A stretch of DNA of 64,000 nt from Heterocephalus glaber (GCF_000247695.1 NW_004624805.1:5068397-5132396); one strand, 5' to 3'. Shown: positions 45,097-57,571, counted from the stretch's first letter. The notes: generated by a model not told the origin, from the letters alone. Numbers and translations are program-made.

Positions 45097-47864
45097 AGTC
45101 ATTTTATTTTCTTAAAGCTTTGATTTCTTTTAAACATTATATAGAAGTGAAGTTTTAGTCTACTAATTTTTTTTTCATGTAGACTTTTGCCAAGCCCTTC
45201 TGCGCATGCTCACTGCTTGCTTTTTCACTCCGGGTTTTGAAAATTCATGGCAGGTTTCATGTGTCCAAGTCTGGTGCTCTCCCTTCAGCTTCTGAAGGAC
45301 TGTGTGGAATGTTTTTCTCTTCTTCTGCTTTGTTTTCTTTCCTAACAAGGAGAAGATCAAAAAGAGGAACTTCTATCATCGCTAGCCTTTTGGGAAAGTG
45401 AACATCTATTGACTTGTTTCACTTGTAAGGAGAAAGAGTAGGTGTAAATACATTTAAAATTCAAAATGCAGTCACAAGTAGATGTGATCCGATGGCAAAC
45501 TTCAGGAAAAAAATCAGATTTGTTTTGCTTTCTTTCTATTTTTTTTTTTGGCATTTCTTTCTTTTTTCTATTTCTCATCTCTCATTGTTTCCTTTTCAGT
45601 GTTTTTCTTCAGTTTGAGCCATTTTCTTGCATTCCCTCTTCCTGTCGGCTCACAGCAGTTAGAGAACTGTGACCCAACTCAGAGGTATCTAAGGACTCTG
45701 GAAGACAGATGTAGAGAAATTATTCTCCAGTCATAAAATTTTGTCTTTAGAAGCAAAATTTTGAAATTAATGAACAAGAACTTTCCCCAGGGATTGCCTA
45801 TTTGTTGAATTTATTCAGTGTCCAGGGAACAGACATACTGGGTCCTACTGTATCCAAGCACTGTGGATGGGTAACAGGTTGCTTCCATTTTGAGGATCCC
45901 CTGCAGTGACAGGGGAGGGTCAGAGGCAAACACAGAGATTAGTGGCTACATACAGCATAATTGCTGTCCTGGAGGCCTGGAGCATGCACAGTGCTCCTGT
46001 GGTTAGGCCTAGGACTGGTCATGACCTCAGTTTCCCTCTGTCTCTGAGACTTTGAGGAGGAGAATGTGCTGATTAGGGTTTTTATGAGACTTGTCAAGCA
46101 AAGCCACCTGGAAGCCTCTTTAAATACTGTCCCCATGGGTGGGGTTCAGTCAGGCGTAGCTGTGGTGCTGCCATTTTTGCTTTGGCTTCCTTTGGCATAG
46201 GATGGGCCTCAGTCCTGCTGTGTCTTGACCTTGGCCAGCTTCCACGTTAGGACCACCAGTTTAGACTGTGAGGCACTGGGGACAACATAGGCCTGACCTG
46301 GGGAGACACGGGTGGGCTGCAGAGTAGACAGACTTCCCTTTGGCTCTTCGAAATGTCACCATCTAGTTCTGCTAATGCTTTTTTAGACTGGAAACTTTCC
46401 CAAGGCCTTTCTTCTCCTGACTTGCCTTTAGCCATTTAAATCATTGCTTCTGCACCGTCTGCAGTAATAAAAAGGAAAAGTTCCCAGTCTTTCTAATGTA
46501 AAAGCCATAAACCATGCCTTGACAACTGCCAAGAATTCTATACTAATTTATTTTTATTGTTAGTATAACTTTTAATTGCCTTCCTTATCTTTGTGCCTGA
46601 CTGTTGTTTGCTGGGATGAAGTTAACGATGTTTGGAAAGTCGGTTCAGAGGTGAATGAATGATGCAGTCATAATAGAAGATAGAGAGACATGTTGTTGGC
46701 TTTTCATGAATGTCAGCTGCTAATTTTAACAATAATAAAACTGTGAAAGGAACAAGAGGTTCCAACTAGTGAAAAAAGGAAGGTATTCCGTGTAAGAGGC
46801 TCTTGTTACTTGTAGAGACCACTGTTTATTTCTCCTGCACATATGAGATATGACCTCATAGCCTCAACTGTTACCTGTAGCATTCAGCCTATTAATATTT
46901 GAGGAAGTTCAACATTTCTGAGCAGGGGTGGTAACCTTGGTATAAATCCTTTCTCTTCTTGTAATATGAACTTTCACACAAAATCTTTTCCCGTAATTCC
47001 TAAGCCCTCTGGGGCCAGAACTCTATCCATGACGGTCTGGGGTTTAGTCCCTACCTTCTTAATGCTATGTGCTATATCTTAGTTTAACTTCCTTTGAGAA
47101 TTCTTTGACCTCTTCCAAGATTATAGAAATCACACTGCATGTATTCCTGTGGGGAATAACTGGACTGAATGAAGGGAAGGGACTTTGGAACAGGATGAGG
47201 GACTATTCCAACAAACAGCCTCTCCAGTGTGTCCTGTGTCACCACATCTTTTCTGGGATCTGTTGTTTGGATCTGATTTTTGGGTGTGGAGGGGACTGTG
47301 TCTCATTTTAGCGTGGAACACACCAAGGAAGTCATTAAATTACAAGGATTGATTCATTGTCAGTACTAGGAAGGGTAGCAAAGGGATCCTGTGTGATTTT
47401 ACTTTTTTCAGAAATCTGAGATGCCTTAGAATGACTGGCACTTTTCCGACACACTGTAGTGGATCGAGGCTGGTGGGTGGCCTGGGTTTCCACTGCTCAC
47501 TGGGCAGCTTCTAGATGGTTCTCCAGAGCCGTCTGGACCTCCTGCCCAGGTTTGTTTATAAAAGATAGTTAAGTGGCCCTTGAAGGATTTGAATTTTTCA
47601 CAAGAAAAACCAAGTGAAAGTTTCCTTTTTGACATCAAACATATTTTCTTTTTGGCCTGTGGGGGAGATTTTATTTTTCTTTTACTTTTTGTTTTTATTC
47701 TTCTGTACTATTTTTAAAGACAGGGATGAGAAAGATTTATCCCTGGCTGGTTTCCCTCAGTAGAAAACATCAGCTTGACTCTCTGGAAATGCAGTGTGGC
47801 CATGACAGGAGGACGTATGGCTGGGCTGGCAGAGGGCTCTGTGGCTGGCTGGTTTCTCCAGCCC
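45097..47864. other. unique DNA, no gene seen
   Basis: T-rich simple stretches occur near 45530-45610. No exon was recognised. A weak ancient-repeat pattern appears near 45800-45880. Confidence 0.4.
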
Positions 47865-47985
47865 TCCGTGCCTCAGTTCCACTGTCTGTGCGGGAGAGAC
47901 AGCGTTCTCAGTGGCTGCTGTGCTGATTAACTGAGACTGTTCTTGTGAAACACTTGGAAAAGCACCCGATACACGCGAAGTTACC
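47865..47985 (+). mobile_element. MIR SINE (ancient)
   Basis: The pattern CCTCAGTTCCACTGTCTGTG, GTGCTGATTAACTGAGAC and AAACACTTGGAAAAGCACC follows the MIR core. Confidence 0.5.
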
Positions 47986-48137
47986 ATTGTCACATCATAC
48001 ACTGGCTCTGGTTTGCTATGTTCATGTGTTATGAAAGATGTTCGTGTCTTGGTGAGCTCGTGTGGTCTTTGGAACTCAAGACAATGTCTGCCCAGGCAGC
48101 TGTCAAGTGAATATTTGGTCATTAAGACCCAGAAGGA

Positions 48138-48221
48138 GGGCTGGGGATTTAGCTCAGTGGTTCCCCCGCCTGCCTTGCAGCGCAAGGTCCTGAGTTCAAT
48201 CTCCGGTACCAAAAAAAAAAT
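48138..48221 (+). mobile_element. young ID SINE with target-site duplication
   Basis: It contains GGGCTGGGGATTTAGCTCAG, CCCGCCTGCCTTGCAGCGC and TGAGTTCAATCTCCGGTACC plus an A run. CCAGAAGGA repeats on both sides. Confidence 0.95.
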
Positions 48222-50299
48222 CCAGAAGGAAGCCGACCTAAGCTCAGTTTGCCACACTCTTTGGAACACAGGAACTGCTCCAGCCCAGAGTGGGCAGAGC
48301 TGGAGTAGCCGCCGGTGGGGCCACCTGTCACCTGGTGCTGCTGCCCTGATAGGAAGCCGCCCTGGGAGGAACAGTACTGCTGTGCTCCAGCTCGAGGTGA
48401 AACAGCCATGTACACCCCTGGTTAGGCCCACTATTTATGTATTTCACCCCAGTTTTAAAGAATGCTAAGACATCTGCTGAGAGCATAGAGCTCAGGTGTC
48501 TTTAACACACAGCAGGTAACCAGCAGGTCAGCTCGGCTGTGGCAGTCTCTTCGCTGCCATGCACGTGTGTCAGAGCATCATGTTGCGCATCCTGGATCCG
48601 TACAATTTTTATTTGTCACTCATACTTCCTGTAATGCTGAAAAAAGTGCAGACACACATATGTAGGAAAATTAAAGACATCTTGACATTCTGCTGTTAAT
48701 AATAATAGTGTGGGTCTCTGTCCCCTGACCTAAGAAAAAGGAAGACTGGAGGAAGGAAGGAAGGGGGTAAGAAAGTTTCCCCATATCACCAAGTAACAAG
48801 ATTCAGAACGATTCTGATTGTCCTCTGTTGCCCAGTTCGCACCCCTGTCTCTCCACCTGTGGCCGGGCCGTGCTCTGTATTTACCGGGCCGCAGCTGCTT
48901 CACCCGAGGGGCAGGGAGGCAGAACTAACCAGATGATATAATCATCAGGGTTCGAGGGAGATGCAAGTTTTATGTGTAGTGCCTTTAGAAATGCTGCTCT
49001 GATTTTGCTCATTTTCTTTTTGGTTGCCAAAGAAAGAGGATTTAAGCTTTAGCGATACACGCGATGACTCAATAGCAAGATGCAGTGGACATTTGGACGT
49101 CATTCAGTTCATGGACTGAATAGCGGCGGGAGGCAGCATCTCGTGCTGTTCCTGACCTGAAATTGGGCCGATCCGGAGTTCACACTCGGGAGGGTCGCCC
49201 GAAGTCTGGCTGGAGAGAGGGAGGCGGTGTATCAGGTTGAGGCACAGCAGATTTGGGGCTTGCACCCTGAACCCTCCGTAAACCCTCAGAATGCTGTTTA
49301 GTCACGGCAAGGCGTTTGTTGGTCATCTGGAGATGGTTTTGTTTTGCTGTTCCAAGGAGATGAAATGCTGGGCCTGCCAGGTTGCCTGACTGTGGAGACT
49401 CCATTGTTCCAGAAGAGAGGCAGGAAGTCTTGCTTCAGTGCCTGGCAGCTGACAGGTGCCGCCGCCCTGGAGCTCATCGCTGGGTGGACTCTGACCCCCG
49501 ACTTCTGACCCTTCCCACCCCACCTGCCCCGGCTGCCAGTTAGGAGAGAGGTGTGATGCTGTGTTCGGGTGCTGGGTGTTAGCTGGAGAGACTTGGGTAG
49601 CTGTGCGTCTGTCTGTGTGCATGTGCTGTTGGTGGAGAGGACGGGCGAGGGCCTGAGGCTGTGGGAAGTTCACTACTGAGGGGGTTTCTGGGCTCCTCTG
49701 GGGTGCCTTGCCGGGAGCTCCTCTGGCTGGAGCACCTTCGGCCCCTGGGTTCTGGGGACCATAGCAGTGGAGATGTGGAGGACTGGAGGGTACACTCTCC
49801 TCCTTACCCACGTGGCCAGGGGTTCCTGATGGAGACCAGACTGACCAGCTCTTGTACAGACTTATGAGTCATGAGCATGAAAGGGGGGTGGTGGGAGGAA
49901 CATGTCCCAATGGGACTTTTGTGGCTGTCCACCTGGGGTCGGGCTTGAGGAAACACAAGGAGGTGCATATTGTTTGTCAAGAGCAGAGCTGAACAGTGAC
50001 TGGGAATTCTCAAGTGTAGCTGTGGTCGCTGGGCCTGACAGACCCGTGATGGTACATCTGCAGCAGGCGCATAGGCGTGGCAGGGGAGGGGTTTAAAGTG
50101 CTCCCTGCTCCACCAGGATGGCGGTGGTCGGAGTCCTTCAAAGGCCCTTGGAGCAGGTGGACAAGTATTAGCCCATGGCTTTCAGTACAGAAACCACACC
50201 ATGTTTTCAGGTGTGATTTGAGCGGATTACGGAGCTGGGGAACAATGACCTGTTTTCAAATTAATGGAGCAGAAGATTATATTATGTTTTGGGGGCGTC
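48222..50299. other. unique DNA with a candidate regulatory block
   Basis: A GGAA-type tract lies at 48748-48767. Apart from 48940-49140, described separately, the stretch has no recognised feature. GC-rich frames at 49323-49811 show no domain. Confidence 0.35.
48940..49140. promoter_or_regulatory. candidate regulatory element with AP-1 site and palindrome
   Basis: An AP-1 type TGACTCA lies at 49065-49071. A 20-bp near-palindrome, ATTCAGTTCATGGACTGAAT, at 49102-49121 differs from its own complement only at one symmetric pair. The block is free of repeats. Confidence 0.28.
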
Positions 50300-50900
50300 A
50301 TTTAAAATAAATTCTAAATATCCATGACATGAAATTTATCATCAGAGCCGTTTTCTGCGTACAGTTTGGTGGCATTAAGTACATTCACGTTATTGTCCAA
50401 CTGGATCCAGAACTTAATTGCTTCTGTCACATGGAAACGTTGTACCCATTAAGCTTGAATTCCTATTTCTCCCATTAGTCCGGGGACAACCACTATTATG
50501 CTTTCTGTCTGTATGCATTTGGCTACTTCGGGAACCTTAGAAATAATGAAAGAATACAATATTTATCTTTTTTTTTTTTTTTTGGTACTGGGGATCAAAC
50601 TCAGGACCTTGTGCTTGCAAGGCAGGCGTGGTGCCACTGAGCCAAATTCCCAACCTAGTACAATATTTATCTTTTTGTGACTGGCTTATTTCATTAAGCA
50701 TAAAGTCTTCAGAGTGCATCCATGTTACATGTGTCAGAACTTCCTGTTAAGGCCGATGATGCCCTTTGTATGTGCATACTGCAGCCCCTTTGTCTATGCA
50801 TGTGTTGATTGACACTAGGTTGCTTCTGCCTTTTGGCCACTGTGAATAATGCTGATACAAACATTGGTACACAAATATCTGTATTATAGATAAAAAAGTA
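50300..50900 (-). mobile_element. old L1 3' end, minus strand, split by an ID
   Basis: The reverse complement of an old L1 3' end is seen: GGTGGCATTAAGTACATTCA, ATTAGTCCGGGGACAACCAC, TTGGCCACTGTGAATAATGC. The ID at 50568-50656 interrupts it. Confidence 0.8.
50568..50656 (-). mobile_element. young ID SINE, minus strand, with target-site duplication
   Basis: The poly-T start is followed by GGTACTGGGGATCAAACTC, AAGGCAGGCGTGGTGCC and TGAGCCAAATTCCCAACC. The host L1 sequence TACAATATTTATCTTTTT repeats on both sides. Confidence 0.96.
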
Positions 50901-51033
50901 AACTTTAAAAATATAATGTATCTGTTGCATTTTTGGTGACTACAATACACTTTTGACTCACATTGAATTTGAATGTAGGGTTATTCAAAACCCCTACAGT
51001 TTTGTGTGTGGGTTTTAAATTTCATTTCATTTC

Positions 51034-51117
51034 ACTTTGTGGTTTTAGTGATGGAACCTAGGGTCTTGTGCATGCTAGGCCAACACTGTGCACCACTGAG
51101 CTGCATCCCCAGCCCCT
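51034..51117 (-). mobile_element. ID-like SINE, minus strand (old)
   Basis: It contains GATGGAACCTAGGGTCTTG, CATGCTAGGCCAACACTG and ACTGAGCTGCATCCCCAGCC. Confidence 0.8.
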
Positions 51118-51844
51118 CGAGACCCCTAAAGTTTGAAATGCAAAAACCGTAATACACTTTGTCATCGAGTCTGGCTTCTTTTGTCCTGAGTTGTTAAGCT
51201 TTGTGTACCTAATCATACACTTAATCTTGTTGGACCCAGCTTAGTAAACCAGCCTGTCACGATCTTTTGCAATTTTGAGTCTTTCATCTGGTTTAATTTT
51301 GGGCCATCCACAAATATCCTCTGTACCTCTGTCCAAGACAGCAATGAGGGCCTTGAGGAGAGCGTTGTGGAAGCTGCTGGGCGTCTTCCCCAGTCCCCTC
51401 ATTTCTGTGGGTGTTGCTGTGCAACCATTCACCTCTCATCCAGTTTATCTCACCTGTAGCCCTGCTCTTTGTTTTTTTTGTAAGGAGATCATTAGGAAAT
51501 TTGTCACCGTGCTGTGGGTGAGCAGGTCCCCTGCTGTCACAGTCTACCCAGCTGTGGAGAAGTGAACCAAGTCGGTTGGTCATACACACTTTCGGGCTAT
51601 TTTCATAGAGAATGGGGCCACCAGAAAGTGTTAGGTGAGTGAGAACTCACAGTTCTCCCACATCCTCAGTACCAGCTTATGATGCACCCCATGTTCATCC
51701 TAAGAAATTTATGAGACCAGCATGGATAAGCAGGCGTAGTGCAGTCCACTCGGTCAGTTCTGTCACCGGAATTCGGGCTCTGTGCCTTCCAAGGAGCTCT
51801 GGTCACAGGGGATGAAAGCTTTCCTTGTGGCAGATTTGCCAGTG
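51118..51844. other. unique DNA, no gene seen
   Basis: The 96-98 codon frames on both strands near 51275-51589 overlap each other and show no domain. Confidence 0.4.
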
Positions 51845-52190
51845 CAAGCTGAACATCCCTAATCTGAAAAATTGAAGCCAAAAGTGTAAAATATTTTGTG
51901 CACCCACATGATGCCACAAATGGAAAATTCCACACCTGACCTCATGTGATGGACTGCAGTCAAAATGCAGGTGCATTAAAAATAGTGTATAAAACACCTT
52001 TAGGCGAGGTGTATAAGGTGTATAGAAAGCATAAATGCATTTTGTGTTTAGACTTGGGTCCCATCCCCATGATATCTCATGTGTGTGTATTGGCACATAT
52101 TCCAAAATCTCAAAAAGAAAAACAAAAACAAAAAACATAGTCTGAAACACTTCTGGTTCCAAACATTTGGACATGGTATACTCAGCCTGT
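51845..52190 (+). mobile_element. Tigger-type MITE (MER44/Tigger7-like), copy 2
   Basis: It starts CAAGCTGAACATCCCTAATC and ends GTATACTCAGCCTG, with the internal TTCCACACCTGACCTCATG and TGTTTAGACTTGGGTCCCAT shared with copy 1 at 33288. It is about 346 bp, longer than copy 1. It is nonautonomous. Confidence 0.82.
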
Positions 52191-52494
52191 GTTCCAAAGC
52201 AGGGTTCTGTTTTCCCTATGATAGTCACCAGGCAACCACAAGTCCTCCAAGTCAGTGCTGGACCTCTTCAGAGATCAGGCCTCAGGGTACAGGCTGTGTC
52301 AGCCGTGGCTGAGTGATTCTTACACCTTGTGTATGCAGGGACAGGGAGTGTCAAAATAATTTACTCCTGTCTTAATATTCATCATGCTAATTAACAAAAG
52401 TAATTTTACCAAAAAGTTCTGACATTCACTCTGTTCATTAGCAAAGGGCTTCATATCACCAAATATACGTAGCAGAAATATTTACACAAGGTAT
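52191..52494. other. unassigned AT-rich DNA
   Basis: AT-rich, with no exon or recognised repeat. It may include outer mariner sequence. Confidence 0.35.
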
Positions 52495-52860
52495 GGTTTA
52501 CAAATTTAGTGGATGTTTAAATTAAAAAATTATTGCAGTAAAAGACACATTGCCATTAATCTCCCTCAAAATACTCCTCTGTGCTTTGAACACACGTATC
52601 CTGTTGGTCTTTCTACTTTCTGAAGCAGCTCTGGAAGTCCTCTTTGGTGAATATCATTAGCTGTGGTATTGTGGCTGTCTCGCTGTCCCGAATCCATTCA
52701 AAATGTTTACCTTCCATGGCTGTTTTGACTTGGGGAAGAGCTACAGAGTGCATGGTGCCACCAGTGAATAAGGGGGATGAGATACAATGTTTTTATGAGC
52801 CTTCCTTTCCATTGGATGGTACTGGGCAACAGCATTCACCATATTTTTTATCAGGTCTCA
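52495..52860 (-). pseudogene. mariner-like transposase C-terminal fragment, minus strand
   Basis: Read on the minus strand, this encodes the end of a mariner (Tc1/mariner superfamily, D,D34D) transposase, which cuts and pastes its own element. Visible in order are a HPPYS-type motif near 52760 followed by a stop and LFPKSK, then VKTAMEGKHFEWIRDSETAT, FTKEDFQSCFRK, a stop, and EYFEGD just before a stop near 52560. The family normally has HPPYSPDLAP. Here PDLAP is reduced to LVAP, so the third catalytic Asp is missing. No N-terminal helix-turn-helix or first catalytic Asp is present. It is a dead fragment that pairs with the opposite-strand copy at 52865-53025. Confidence 0.82.
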
Positions 52861-52864
52861 TAAA

Positions 52865-53025
52865 GGCTCATGAAGGAGGACTCTAGAACTACTTCAGGAA
52901 GTGGCAAGAATGATGGGATAAGGTGTCCAGAGAGGGAGTATTTTGAGGGAAATTAATGGCAATGTGTCTTTTACTGTGATACATTTTAAAACTTTAAACA
53001 CTGAATGTATATTTTGATCACAGCT
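52865..53025 (+). pseudogene. mariner-like transposase tail, plus strand (inverted partner)
   Basis: The plus strand again encodes the transposase tail. Around 52886-52960 a YFRKWQE-like stretch, a stop, a WDK-like stretch and an EYFEGN-like ending can be read across frameshifts. Over 52938-52977 it is the inverted copy of 52538-52577 with one mismatch, and the similarity continues outward into the 3' untranslated end. It holds only the last 30 or so codons. Confidence 0.75.
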
Positions 53026-53149
53026 AATAGTTGCTACTTTTAGAGCAGGGAGTTCTTGGTTAGCACGACCAGCTCAGGAGGATGAGATATAAAATGGCAA
53101 AGTTTACAAATGTCAAATTGGTTTTTTCCTATGTGACAAACCCCTAGGT
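53026..53149. other. short unassigned stretch
   Basis: No feature seen. Confidence 0.4.
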
Positions 53150-53425
53150 TAAGATATATAGCATTTCCTGCACCCCCAGAAGGCTTCCTGATCCCTGTTG
53201 GTACCCTCAAAGCTAATCATTCCTCCGACCCCATTGAATTCCACATATATGGAATCATACTTACATACTGTGAGATGCACTCATGTTCCTGCATGTACAA
53301 ATTGTTCATTTCCCCCCACTACTGTGTATATTCCGTTGTAGGAAGTTTGATACCCATTTGACAGTGGATGGACTTGTTATGAATAAAGCAGCAAACAACG
53401 TTCTTGGGCATGTGTTTAGTGGATC
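53150..53425 (-). mobile_element. old L1 3' end, minus strand
   Basis: The pattern CATATATGGAATCATACTTA, ACTGTGTATATTCCGTTG and GACAGTGGATGGACTTG follows the reverse complement of an old L1 3' UTR. Confidence 0.65.
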
Positions 53426-55430
53426 AGTATGAGTCATTGATTAGGGGCCCTGGATCTTTGTCTGTGTTTGGAACTGAACTGTCCCTGGAGTTGTAGTTTA
53501 CCATTACTCAGCGCATGGAGACTATTATCACACATGCCTGACAATGTGAAAGTAAATTGAAAGTGATGTTCAAAACCATATAGAGAAAAGGAATGAATTT
53601 AGTTTAGGAAGACTTGTATTTAGCAGATCCATGCTGATAAGAAAGCAGATCATTGCTTTTGTGTTTCCTGCCTACAATAAGTATTCTCAGCCAGAGATTC
53701 AGTCTCCTGAAAGCTGCGATTCTCATGTGAAAGGATGCTATTTCTTCATGCCTTCTTTACAAGGGGTGGGAAAGAACCTTTTGGTTAATTCTGTGAAGAG
53801 ACATCATTTTCTAATCATAGAGTCTCATTGTGAAAAAAATTCATGAATTACTACAAATGCCAAGAATATAAACGAGTTGTAAGGATCCTGTAAGTTGGAG
53901 TGAATAAGGTTTTAAAATAATCATTTATGTACTTGTTTTTATGGCATTTTATGTATTGTAATGAAAACAATATTTACTGCTTATGACTTAGAATTCCTGA
54001 ATACGCTTTCAGAAATTGAATTCCACCGATAGGCTTTCTTAGAGAGCGATTTTCCTCTGATAGCTTGCTAGAAGGAAAACCAGTTGGTAGATCTGGTTTT
54101 GAATTGGTAGATCCAAGTAGAACAGGGAAAGGGAACTCAGCCCACCATTGGGCTGTAATTGATTTAAATTTTAAGAGTCAGTTTTTATAAAAGTAAAGAA
54201 ATAGGTTAGCAGTCTCCTGGACAAAAATGGAAAAACTTCCAGGGACCTGTTTCACACGTACACATTTAAGGTGTCTGCCTTTTTTGTAGCACCTCACAGA
54301 ATTTTGGAATGACCCTATGGGAGAGGATCTGATGGTGCAAACCAGCCTGAGAGAAGCCTTTACCCTTTGACCAAGAGTCTGGGTTCTGGGCCTCTTTCCT
54401 GCGGATACACCTGACCATGTAATGAAATAGCATTTGTACGTGGTTATCGTTGAAGCTTAGTGTGTAGCACCAGAATGTTGAAAGCTTCTAAGGATCCATC
54501 AATCGCTAAGGTTCTGGTGAAAAGAATGATGGTGTATGTTGACAGTGGAAGGCTATGCAGTTGCTGAAAGAAAGAGTTTGCAGCTGAAAGAGAATGATGA
54601 AGATCTGTGTACTGACGTGGATTGATCTCTAGGTGCACTGCCAAGTGAACAAAGCAAGGTGGAGAAGAGAGTTTGTATAAGCAAGATGGGGATATAAAAA
54701 TACACGGGTGAATTCACTTGTATTTGCATCAAGAAACACCGGAAGGACAAACAGGAAACTCTTAAAAATGCTTATCTGTGGTAGGCTCGAGGAAGGAAGT
54801 GATTGAGAATAGGTGTAGGAGTGACTCCTCTCCATGGATCCTTGAATCATGAAAAAAATAAGCGACGAGCCAGCCAAAGTGAATCTGTCAGGTCAGGCTT
54901 TGACATTGAACTAGACCAAGAGGAAGCAGTTGAATGCATAGTGAAAGATCGAGACCTTTCAGTTAGTTTCTTTTCCTAGGGGATAAGTCAGTGCATTCAG
55001 TCATTCAGTCAGCAAAGGCTTATTGAGCCTGTCTGCCATGCCTGGTGCTATTTTAGGTGCTATCTGTGGGAACATTCAAGTCCAAGTTTTCATGGAGCTG
55101 GCACTCTTGAAGGGACCAAAAGATAAACTAGTGATAAATGAGAGAGAGAAGATTCATGTGTCTGTCGGGAGCCTACAGAAAGATGTGAAAGGGGTCCCCT
55201 TAGGGGGTCAGGCGAGGATAACTGCTGATACATGGATGTTCCTATTTGTCATGTGTCTTTGAACAGCGTTGTTGCATATGGGATAATAAACTGGCGTGAA
55301 TTCTCATGTTTAATTTTGCTACAGCAGTCAGGATTTCTTTTCATCATCATATCATTATCACTTCGGGTAAGTTTCAAATAAAGAAAAAACCAGCATGGCA
55401 GCCACGCTGCTCCAACCTGCTATGACTGTG
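53426..55430. other. unique DNA, weak old-repeat traces
   Basis: No exon. The stretch 54985-55140 shows the ancient-repeat pattern CAGTCAGCAAAGGCTTATTG and GCCTGGTGCTATTTTAGGTG. Confidence 0.35.
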
Positions 55431-55765
55431 TTGGTGTATCAGTCAGATTTTCATCACTGTGGCAGAATGCTTGAGCAAAACTACTTACAGGAAAAAAGAT
55501 TTATTTTAGCTCATGATTTCACAACTTTCAGCCCATGACTTGTTGGCTCTATGGTTTTTGTGCTTGTGGCATGGTAGAAACATCATGGTGGAAGGCAGTG
55601 ATGGAGGAAAGCGGGGCGCGGCGGGGAGGGGCAGAGATGGGAAGGACCCAGGGACCAGATACAGGCCCCCGGGTCACACCCTCATGTCGCCCTCAGATTA
55701 TGATCTCATCAGTGGACTAATTAACTGATGAAGTTAGAACCTTCCTGATCTGGCCCACATAACCA
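55431..55765 (-). mobile_element. MaLR/ERVL-like LTR fragment, minus strand
   Basis: It starts as the reverse complement of an LTR 3' end (GTGTATCAGTCAGATTTTCA, AAAGATTTATTTTAGCTC) and runs through a G-rich block (55600-55660) that mirrors the C-rich part of these LTRs. No internal region is present. Confidence 0.6.
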
Positions 55766-55769
55766 AGCC

Positions 55770-56206
55770 TGTTACGGTGTAAACATGAAGTGTTCTCCGA
55801 AGACTTGATCCCCAGTGCTGCAGTGTTCATAAGTGGAGCGCAGAGAGGTGATGGATTGTGAGGTGCTGACTTCATCAATGAATGAATCCACTGGTGAATT
55901 CATAGCTGAATGGAGCCCAGTTGGAGGAAGTAGGTCACTAGGTGTGTGTCTTTGAAGCGGGTATCCTGTCCCCAGCCCCTTCCTTTTCCTCTGGCTCTTT
56001 ATTTGCTTCCTAGCTGCCCTGAAGTGAGCAACTTTCATCTGCCATGCCCTTTCAGCAAGATGTTTCTGCCTCACCACTGATCTAAAAGCAGTGGAGCAGT
56101 CAACTCCAGACTGCAATCTCTGACATTGTGAGACAAAATCAACTCTTCCTCCTTAAGTTGAATGTATCAGGTATTTTGTTTCAGCAATAGAAAGGTGACG
56201 GATATA
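55770..56206 (+). mobile_element. MaLR/ERVL-like LTR, plus strand
   Basis: It starts TGTTACGGTGTAAACATGAAG, then GATTGTGAGGTGCTGACTTC, a C-rich block with TTTGCTTCCTAGCTGCC, TCTGCCATGCCCTTTCAGC and the end TTTTGTTTCAGCAATAGAAAG. It lies immediately right of an antisense LTR of the same general type. Confidence 0.68.
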
Positions 56207-57571
56207 TAAACCCTGCAACACAATGAGCTTTTGGGGAAACATTTTAGATAACAGTCATAATAATCAGACTAGAATTTAGTTGACTTGATTATCAGGCTTG
56301 GTTTTCACAGCAGTGGGGATAGGTTGGGGATAATGTATATACCATTTGTGGCTGTAACTGTGGATTATTAGATGGACAAGACTTTACTATGAAAAATCCA
56401 TTATTTTTTCCTGTTCAGTAAGTAGTGTAAAACTTAAATTGCCCTTTACTCTGACATATCAGCTACAAAGAATTTAAAAGAAAAGCCCACACGTACAGAT
56501 GGCCACAGAGCCCTCACCTCCCATAGATCTTCCTGTCATTATCTCAGAGTACCACAGAGGTATTTCCAGAGTAGGCAGTGTACATATTTGAAAGATTATT
56601 TCATATGTGTTTGTTTATTTTTTCTTATTCTGATCTTTTATGGGTAGGTTTCTCTTTCACAGTTTCTGAGTCTGAAGTTTGTGTATTTATTTTCAAAAGT
56701 TGCTGTGATGAAATGATCTTGTAAAGAGATTTTTCTGTCTCTTTGGGTTCAGCTGAAGTTTGGTGAAACTTGAGAAATAATGAGGTCTGTAGCTCAAAGC
56801 CCTAGGAAGAGTCCCTGGTTAAAGTGCATCTGGCCTCTCCAGGTCTGCAGCGATGACTAAGTGTTGCTGTGGGAATGAAGAGGGGACCACACAGACTGGG
56901 TGGAAGACATGAGAGTCTGGAATTTTCCTGACAGCCAGGCCACGATAACTCCATATAATATGGAGTCAGTGTATTTCTGAGCATTCCTAGATTTGTGATT
57001 TAGTTAAGAAAAGTCCCAGAAACCAGATTTGTTTTGAGGGTTGGAAAAAAATGCAACTGATTGCACAGTTGCTATAAGACTCCACTCTGCAGCATGGTAG
57101 TAAAATGTCTCCAGTGTTCCCACATCCAGTGTCATCCTAGGACAGGCACAAAGGTGATGATGGAAGCTTGTCATGGATTTCCCTGTTCTTAGTGCAGCTG
57201 GATGGAGGCTGCCTGAGGACTGGCTGTTTCAGGATTTTGTCAGATCTGCTGTAGAATCTCAGGGTGGGCATAAGCAGATGCTACCTTGGCTTGCTATGGA
57301 GGAAGGGAAGGGCGGGCTGTGGCCGACCATGCAAGCCCTTCTGCTCTGCACCCCTTGTTGACCTCACAGGAATGTTGGCGCCCAGCAGCGGGCCTGGCTG
57401 GGGGCTACGAGAGCTGGTCCACCCTTAGCAGAGTGAGAATGCCTTGCAAAGAGCTGTCCCATTTATTTTCAGCAGCTCTTCTTTCCTGTCTGGGACCGGG
57501 GACTGAAGGTCTGATACAGATGTGTAGCAGGAGTCTGGAAACCTACTTAAAACACCTCTGGAAACAGTAAC
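56207..57571. other. unique DNA, no gene seen
   Basis: No recognised repeat and no exon. Confidence 0.4.
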
